A DNA stretch of 64,000 bases, taken from positions 1 through 64,000 of the forward strand of contig CACXNA010000001.1 in assembly GCA_902768985.1 (NCBI GenBank), given 5' to 3'. Of this stretch, positions 59,845 through 64,000 are shown piece by piece. Made by a program: the position numbers and the translations under genes. Under the pieces are notes generated by a model. That model worked only from the letters and a program-made list of their open reading frames with translations. It was not told the origin of the DNA and ran no database searches. Every line of letters starts with the position of its first letter. The first letter of the stretch is position 1. Source of the DNA: an uncultured Bacteroidia bacterium. Its GTDB lineage: Bacteria > Bacteroidota > Bacteroidia > Bacteroidales > UBA932.

Positions 59845-61159
59845 ATGCCTTGAGGCGCTGCTGGAGCGATCCGTCCACGGCCATCTTCATCATCTTGCGG
59901 GTCTGTTCGAACTGCTTGAGCAGCTTGTTGACATCCGCTACAGTCGTGCCTGAACCCTTGGCGATACGCTGACGCCGGGAGCCGTTGAGGCATTCCGGGT
60001 GCTCTTTCTCATAAGGCGTCATCGACTGGATGATTGCTTCCGTGGATTTGAAGGCGTCGTCCGGGATATCCACATCCTTCAGCGCCTTATCCATACCTGG
60101 CAGCATGCCGGCCAGGTCTTTCATATTCCCCATCTTCTGAACCTGCTTAAGCTGGTCGTAGAAATCAGCCAACGTGAACTGGTTGTGGGCAATCTTCTTT
60201 TTGAGGGCCCGTGCTTCTTTCTCATCATACTGCTCCTGGGCCTTCTCGACGAGCGAGACGACGTCGCCCATGCCCAGGATGCGGTCCGCGACACGGGCGG
60301 GGTAGAAGATATCGAGCGCCTCCATCTTCTCGCCGGAACTGACGAATTTGATGGGCTTGCCGGTGACGGCTCTGATCGAGAGCGCGGCGCCACCGCGGGT
60401 GTCGCCGTCCATCTTGGTCAGCACCACGCCGTCGTAGTCGATGGCCTCGTTGAAGGCCTTCGCCGACTCGACGGCGTCCTGGCCTGTCATCGCGTCCACG
60501 ACAAAGAGCGTCTCCGTCGGGGTGACGGCCTTGTGCAGCGTGGAGATTTCCTCCATCAGCTCCTGGTCGACGGTCAAGCGACCGGCCGTATCCACGATGA
60601 CGACGCTGTATCCCTGGCTCCGTGCATACTGGATGGCGTTTTTCGCCACCTTCACGGGGTCCTTCTCACCCTCTTCCGAATAGACTTCGACGCCAACCTG
60701 CGTGCCCAGCGTCTTCAGCTGCTCAATGGCGGCGGGACGGAAGGTGTCGCAAGCGGCCAGGAGCACCTTCATGCCGCGCTTGCTCTTGACGTGCAGCGCG
60801 AGCTTGCCGCTGAAGGTGGTTTTACCGGAACCGTTCAGACCGGCCACGAGCACCACGGCGGGAGAACCCTTGAGGTTGAGCTCGCTGTGCTCGGCGCCCA
60901 TGAAGTCGGCCAGTTCGTCGTGGACGATCTTGACCATCATCTGCTGAGGCTTGACGGCCGTCAGCACGTTGGCGCCCATCGCCTTCGTCTTCACGCGGTC
61001 GCAGAAGTCCTTGGCAACCTTGTAGGATACATCCGCGTCGAGCAGCGCCCGGCGGATCTCCTTGAGGGTTTCGGCCACGTTGACCTCGGTGATTTTTCCT
61101 TCGCCCTTCAGGATCTTGAAGGACCGTTCCAGTCTATCGGATAAGTTTTCGAACATCAC
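59834..61159 (-). CDS. ffh: signal recognition particle protein Ffh
   Basis: 441 aa. N domain, G domain with GLNGSGKTT (107-115), 'DTFRPAAIEQL', 'VDTAGRLTVDQELM', 'TKMDGDTRGGAALSI', and a methionine-containing M domain ('QKMGNMKDLAGMLPGMDK', 'GSRRQRIAKGSGTTVADVNKLLKQFEQTRKMMK'). Binds signal sequences and SRP RNA for co-translational targeting. A TATCTTTG box lies at 61177-61184 on its strand. Confidence 0.96.
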   Translation of the reverse strand: MMFENLSDRLERSFKILKGEGKITEVNVAETLKEIRRALLDADVSYKVAKDFCDRVKTKAMGANVLTAVKPQQMMVKIVHDELADFMGAEHSELNLKGSPAVVLVAGLNGSGKTTFSGKLALHVKSKRGMKVLLAACDTFRPAAIEQLKTLGTQVGVEVYSEEGEKDPVKVAKNAIQYARSQGYSVVIVDTAGRLTVDQELMEEISTLHKAVTPTETLFVVDAMTGQDAVESAKAFNEAIDYDGVVLTKMDGDTRGGAALSIRAVTGKPIKFVSSGEKMEALDIFYPARVADRILGMGDVVSLVEKAQEQYDEKEARALKKKIAHNQFTLADFYDQLKQVQKMGNMKDLAGMLPGMDKALKDVDIPDDAFKSTEAIIQSMTPYEKEHPECLNGSRRQRIAKGSGTTVADVNKLLKQFEQTRKMMKMAVDGSLQQRLKAFKR

Positions 61160-61176
61160 TCTGTTTTTTTAGTCTG

Positions 61177-61184
61177 CAAAGATA
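61177..61184 (-). promoter_or_regulatory. -7 box of ffh (TATCTTTG)
   Basis: Perfect minus-strand TAnnTTTG 17 bp before the ffh ATG; the divergent HTH gene starts 8 bp to the right. Confidence 0.6.
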
Positions 61185-61191
61185 ATAATTT

Positions 61192-61584
61192 ATGAATATT
61201 TTCTTTCGCAAAAAGAAACGGCGCTCCCGGTTTTCCAACGAGCAGCTGTGCATGCAGCCGCAGATCCGCGAGGCCGTGGACGCATGGGTCGTCCGAAAAG
61301 GGTATACTAAACGTTTGCCGACGGTGGAGGCCATGGCCGCTGACATTGGGATTCCGACGGATCAGTTGAGCCTCCATGTCCGGATCCGGTATCGGAAATC
61401 CGTCCTGACCTGGCGCAAGGAACTCCGCATCCGGGAAGCGCAGACCCTGCTGCGGCAGTTTCCGAACGTGCCGATTTCGGTAATCGGGGAGATGGTCGGC
61501 ATCGACGACAAGACCAACTTCAAGCGACAGTTCTTCCAGATCACGGGGACGATGCCACGGGTCTGGCGGGAAAAACGCCGCTAG
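61192..61584 (+). CDS. small AraC-type HTH protein
   Basis: 130 aa. Only the DNA-binding double helix-turn-helix is present: 'LPTVEAMAADIGIPTDQLSLHVRIRYRKSVLTWRKELRIREAQTLLR' and 'VPISVIGEMVGIDDKTNFKRQFFQITGTMPRVWRE' with the typical C-terminal F..F...G..P..WR pattern. No sensor domain, so the signal, if any, comes from elsewhere. Divergent from ffh. Confidence 0.85.
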   Translation: MNIFFRKKKRRSRFSNEQLCMQPQIREAVDAWVVRKGYTKRLPTVEAMAADIGIPTDQLSLHVRIRYRKSVLTWRKELRIREAQTLLRQFPNVPISVIGEMVGIDDKTNFKRQFFQITGTMPRVWREKRR

Positions 61585-61593
61585 CGTGCGGAT

Positions 61594-61620
61594 AAGCGGG
61601 CCGGGTTCCGGTCCGCTTTT
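61594..61620 (+). terminator. terminator of the AraC-type gene
   Basis: AAGCGG-g-CCGG, loop GTT, CCGG-t-CCGCTT followed by TT. Confidence 0.75.
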
Positions 61621-62256
61621 CTATGCTTTATGGAAGAGCGTCCGCAGCGCGTCTGCGAGCAGGCGCAGGGTGTTGAAGAGGATGACGGCGGCGATCACGA
61701 GGGAGATGATCGGGTCGATGATGTACAGGCCCGTCAGGTTGATCACGATGCCGGCGATCACCACGCCCAGCGACAGGAGGGAGTCCGTGGCCATGTGCAG
61801 GAAGGCGGCGCGGGTGTTGATGTCGCCCCGGTGGCGCATCAGCAGCCAGGCGCTCAGACCGCTCACCAGGATGCCGAGGGCGGCGATCCAGGAGACGGTG
61901 CTGCCGTCCACGGGCGAGACGTAGCTGAATTTGTCGATGCTCTCCCGGACAATCACGAACACGGCGAACAGCAGGACGCAGGTGTTGACCAGGGCGATGA
62001 CCGCCGAGATGCGCCGGGCGTCCAATGACGGGCGGCGGGCCAGGTGGAAGCCGACCAGCGCCATGCCGAGGGTGAGGACGTCCAGCATCTTGTGGCCGGC
62101 GTCGGACACGAGTCCGACGGAATGGCTGATCCGTCCGGCCAGGAACTCCACGATCACGAAGGCGAAGTTGAGGGCGATGGCAATCCAGTATGCGCGCCGG
62201 AGCGCGGCGTTGTCTGCGCTGCCGGCAGGCAGCTCATGATGGTGATGATCGTGCAT
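61621..62256 (-). CDS. cation diffusion facilitator transporter (CDF)
   Basis: 211 aa, six transmembrane helices. His-rich N-terminus (MHDHHHHE). Metal site in helix 2 SDAGHKMLD (Asp52, His55/Asp59 region) and helix 5 'LHMATD' (His154, Asp158), the HxxxD zinc-type pattern. It lacks the C-terminal cytosolic domain of long CDF proteins. Exports Zn2+ or similar divalent ions. Confidence 0.88.
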   Translation of the reverse strand: MHDHHHHELPAGSADNAALRRAYWIAIALNFAFVIVEFLAGRISHSVGLVSDAGHKMLDVLTLGMALVGFHLARRPSLDARRISAVIALVNTCVLLFAVFVIVRESIDKFSYVSPVDGSTVSWIAALGILVSGLSAWLLMRHRGDINTRAAFLHMATDSLLSLGVVIAGIVINLTGLYIIDPIISLVIAAVILFNTLRLLADALRTLFHKA

Positions 62257-62268
62257 GTGTCGTCTTTA

Positions 62269-62967
62269 TCAGAAGTGCCAGCCCACACCCAGGGTGACCT
62301 TGTAAGGGTGGGCGTAATCGATTTTGCTCTCGTAGTTGATGATGTCGAGTACGCTGTATTTCAAGCCCAGGTTGATCTGGAGGCCGCATTCAAACTCGTA
62401 GCCGAACTGGCAGCCGATACCGGCGTGGCTGTCGTTGAGCGCGTAGCGGGGCTTGCCCGATTCCTTGATCTCGATGATGCGTCGGTAGGGGGTGATGAAA
62501 TCCTTGTCTCCCGGGCACCAGGCGGCGAAGGTGACGTGCGTGAAGAAACCGGCGCCCAGGCGGATGCTGCCGGACCCGACAGGGAACGCGTATGTCACGA
62601 AGATCGGAATATCGATGCCCACGAGCCGCATGTCGGCCAGGTAGTTGATCGGGCGCTGGTGCCAGAACACGAAGCCGAGATCCCGGTCCGTGGAGACGTA
62701 GCTGCCGTTCTGCAGGCATACGATGCCCTGGACTTCAATCATCAGGCGCCGGGTCATGTGGTAATCGATGAAACCGCCGAGCTCGACGCCGAATCCGGGA
62801 TAGGCGGACAGGCCGGGCTCAGCGAGATACATATCCTCGCCTGCGTAATTGGCCTGCAGCAGCACACCGAGGCTGACGGGCTTGATTTTCAGGGAGTCGG
62901 CATCCTGGGCGCGCAGGGCCGTGAGGCAGAGGGTCGAGGTGAGGATGAGGAGTATGATTCTTTTCAT
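62269..62967 (-). CDS. outer-membrane beta-barrel protein (PorT-like)
   Basis: 232 aa, signal peptide to RAQD. Alternating strands ('SLGVLLQANYAGEDMYLAEPG', 'GFGVELGGFIDYHMTRRLMIEVQGIV', 'GLKYSVLDIINYESKIDYAHPYKVTLGVGWHF') and a final Phe indicate a small barrel of the type annotated as PorT/OMP_b-brl. Twelve bp from the CDF gene. Confidence 0.75.
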   Translation of the reverse strand: MKRIILLILTSTLCLTALRAQDADSLKIKPVSLGVLLQANYAGEDMYLAEPGLSAYPGFGVELGGFIDYHMTRRLMIEVQGIVCLQNGSYVSTDRDLGFVFWHQRPINYLADMRLVGIDIPIFVTYAFPVGSGSIRLGAGFFTHVTFAAWCPGDKDFITPYRRIIEIKESGKPRYALNDSHAGIGCQFGYEFECGLQINLGLKYSVLDIINYESKIDYAHPYKVTLGVGWHF

Positions 62968-62978
62968 GGCGGCGTCAG

Positions 62979-64000
62979 TTAGATGGTGAAGCGGAAGGAA
63001 ATCTTGAAGCCGAACTTTTCGGATTCAGACAGGCCTTCCGTATAGCTGATTCTGCGGATATAGTCGACGCGGAGGAACTTGAAGATGTTCTCGATGCCGA
63101 CCGTGTATTCCATGTACGGAGTCTTGGTCATCATCTTCGTCCCGTCAGGCAGGGCGTAGAGGCCCTCGGCGTTGAAGAGCGGGTTGTTCTTCTCGGACAG
63201 CGAGCCGATGAGGGCCCGGAAGGAGACGACCTCGCGGAGCTTGAGCTTGTTCAGGAGGGGAATCCGGTTGAAGATCCAGCCCTTGAGGTAGTAGGTAGCA
63301 AAGAAGTCGGCGTACTGGTCCATCACGAACTCCATCGGCTTCATGAGGTTGAACGCGTCCTTGACCAGCAGGATGGACGGGTTGGCGTTGGACGTGTAGA
63401 GCTTGGGCAGCGGGACGCGGCTCCAGATGAAACCGGTCGAGAGCTGCGCGTCAATGTGGCCGAAGGAAGACAGCCAGATGCGCTTCTCGGCCGTGAATTC
63501 CGTCTTGTTGTACAGGAAGGTGTTGTCGAAATAACCCACCGTATGGGTCAGGCTCACGATCGGCGCGTCCTTCGCCAGGGTGATGGGCGCTTCCTTGCCG
63601 AGGCGGCTGGAGAAGAGCGGTTCGCCCGGGGCGAAACGGAGGCGGATGGCGCCGGAGATGTCATTGAAGACCGGAACGGGCGAGAGCGAGCCGTCCGCGC
63701 CGTAGCGGAAGTATTCGAGCGTCCCCGTCGGCCAGACGCGGTCGAAGCGGACGTAGGTGGACACGGAGAAGCGGGACAGCCATTCGCGGTCGTAGCGGAT
63801 CTGGGCGCGGGCTACGTACTGCAGCGGCTGCTCCTTCCAGGTCGACATCAAGATGTTGTCGCGGTCCAGCAGCGAGAAGCTCTGGCCCGGCGCCTCGAGG
63901 TCGTAGCTGGCGGTCAGGGTGAGGATATTCCGAAGCGGCTCATAGGGATGGAAATCCTTCTTCTCGAAAGTGTGGATGTAGCTGACCGACCCCTTGACCC
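62979..64000 (-). CDS. DUF5686-type outer-membrane protein, C-terminal part (5' end outside window)
   Basis: The frame runs off the right edge. About 339 C-terminal residues are visible and end in an aromatic-rich barrel strand (SEKFGFKISFRFTI). Segments such as 'TYYLKGWIFNRIPLLNKLKLREVVSFRALIG' and 'YMEYTVGIENIFKFLRVDYIRRISY' are typical for the barrel half of DUF5686 proteins, which usually have an N-terminal carboxypeptidase-like regulatory domain outside this window. Confidence 0.8.
   Translation of the reverse strand, partial: VKGSVSYIHTFEKKDFHPYEPLRNILTLTASYDLEAPGQSFSLLDRDNILMSTWKEQPLQYVARAQIRYDREWLSRFSVSTYVRFDRVWPTGTLEYFRYGADGSLSPVPVFNDISGAIRLRFAPGEPLFSSRLGKEAPITLAKDAPIVSLTHTVGYFDNTFLYNKTEFTAEKRIWLSSFGHIDAQLSTGFIWSRVPLPKLYTSNANPSILLVKDAFNLMKPMEFVMDQYADFFATYYLKGWIFNRIPLLNKLKLREVVSFRALIGSLSEKNNPLFNAEGLYALPDGTKMMTKTPYMEYTVGIENIFKFLRVDYIRRISYTEGLSESEKFGFKISFRFTI

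Overview
The window looks like a chromosome segment of a high-GC member of the Bacteroidales (Bacteroidota), probably an anaerobic gut or rumen lineage. Evidence: many starts sit just downstream of the Bacteroidota-type -7 box TAnnTTTG; Shine-Dalgarno sites are scarce; and the families are typical of the group (NVEAL-like peptides, 6-bladed beta-propeller lipoproteins, DUF3244, DUF4301, DUF5686, GSCFA, PdxB, CE15). A sodium-pumping acyl-CoA decarboxylase and a V-type ATPase fit succinate/propionate-type anaerobic energetics. I have not assigned a genus.

Layout. (1) 1-1832: mobile-element debris: the 3' end of an ATP-binding/winged-helix protein, a DUF4357 fragment and a polyvalent-protein-kinase-like gene. 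(2) 1838-27006: an accessory island of mixed base composition. It holds a membrane-spanning TPR/HTH putative regulator and four cassettes, each with a small secreted cysteine-containing peptide (NVEAL-like), a 6-bladed beta-propeller lipoprotein, and a thioredoxin-like CxxC protein (DUF1573 in the fourth). Between them lie a transglutaminase-like protein, a CBM9/DOMON-like lipoprotein, a small signal peptidase I, an O-antigen-ligase-like protein with TPRs, and a TolC/HlyD/RND/RND efflux set. The fourth cassette is flanked by a 65-bp direct duplication of the 3' end of the second RND gene. The island stops at the 3' end of a tRNA-Ala gene. (3) 27246-34142: tRNA-Ala, pfkA, a LOG-family protein, a YegP-like protein, an rRNA/tRNA methyltransferase, a BamA/TamA-like protein and a GH13 amylase. 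(4) 34160-44902: sodium bioenergetics, a seven-gene V-type ATPase operon next to a methylmalonyl-CoA (or related) decarboxylase Na+ pump operon. (5) 44999-64000: a CE15 esterase, tRNA-Pro with anticodon AGG, pdxB, DUF721-recF, a TPR membrane protein, yebC, an ABC transporter/GntR/GIN-domain operon with a likely autoregulatory operator, GSCFA, a 5'-nucleotidase-like lipoprotein, ffh, an AraC-type HTH protein, a CDF transporter, an outer-membrane barrel and a truncated DUF5686 gene.

The best candidate for an undescribed system is the island at 1.8-27 kb. I infer a secreted, disulfide-capable peptide system with its own surface lipoproteins, redox partners, signal peptidase, exporter candidates and transmembrane regulator. 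Two cassette promoters carry the same hairpin operator (AAATCATTAC, 11 nt, GTAATGATTT) and a third has a degenerate copy. A second unexplained layer is a family of palindromic elements inserted in frame into several genes.
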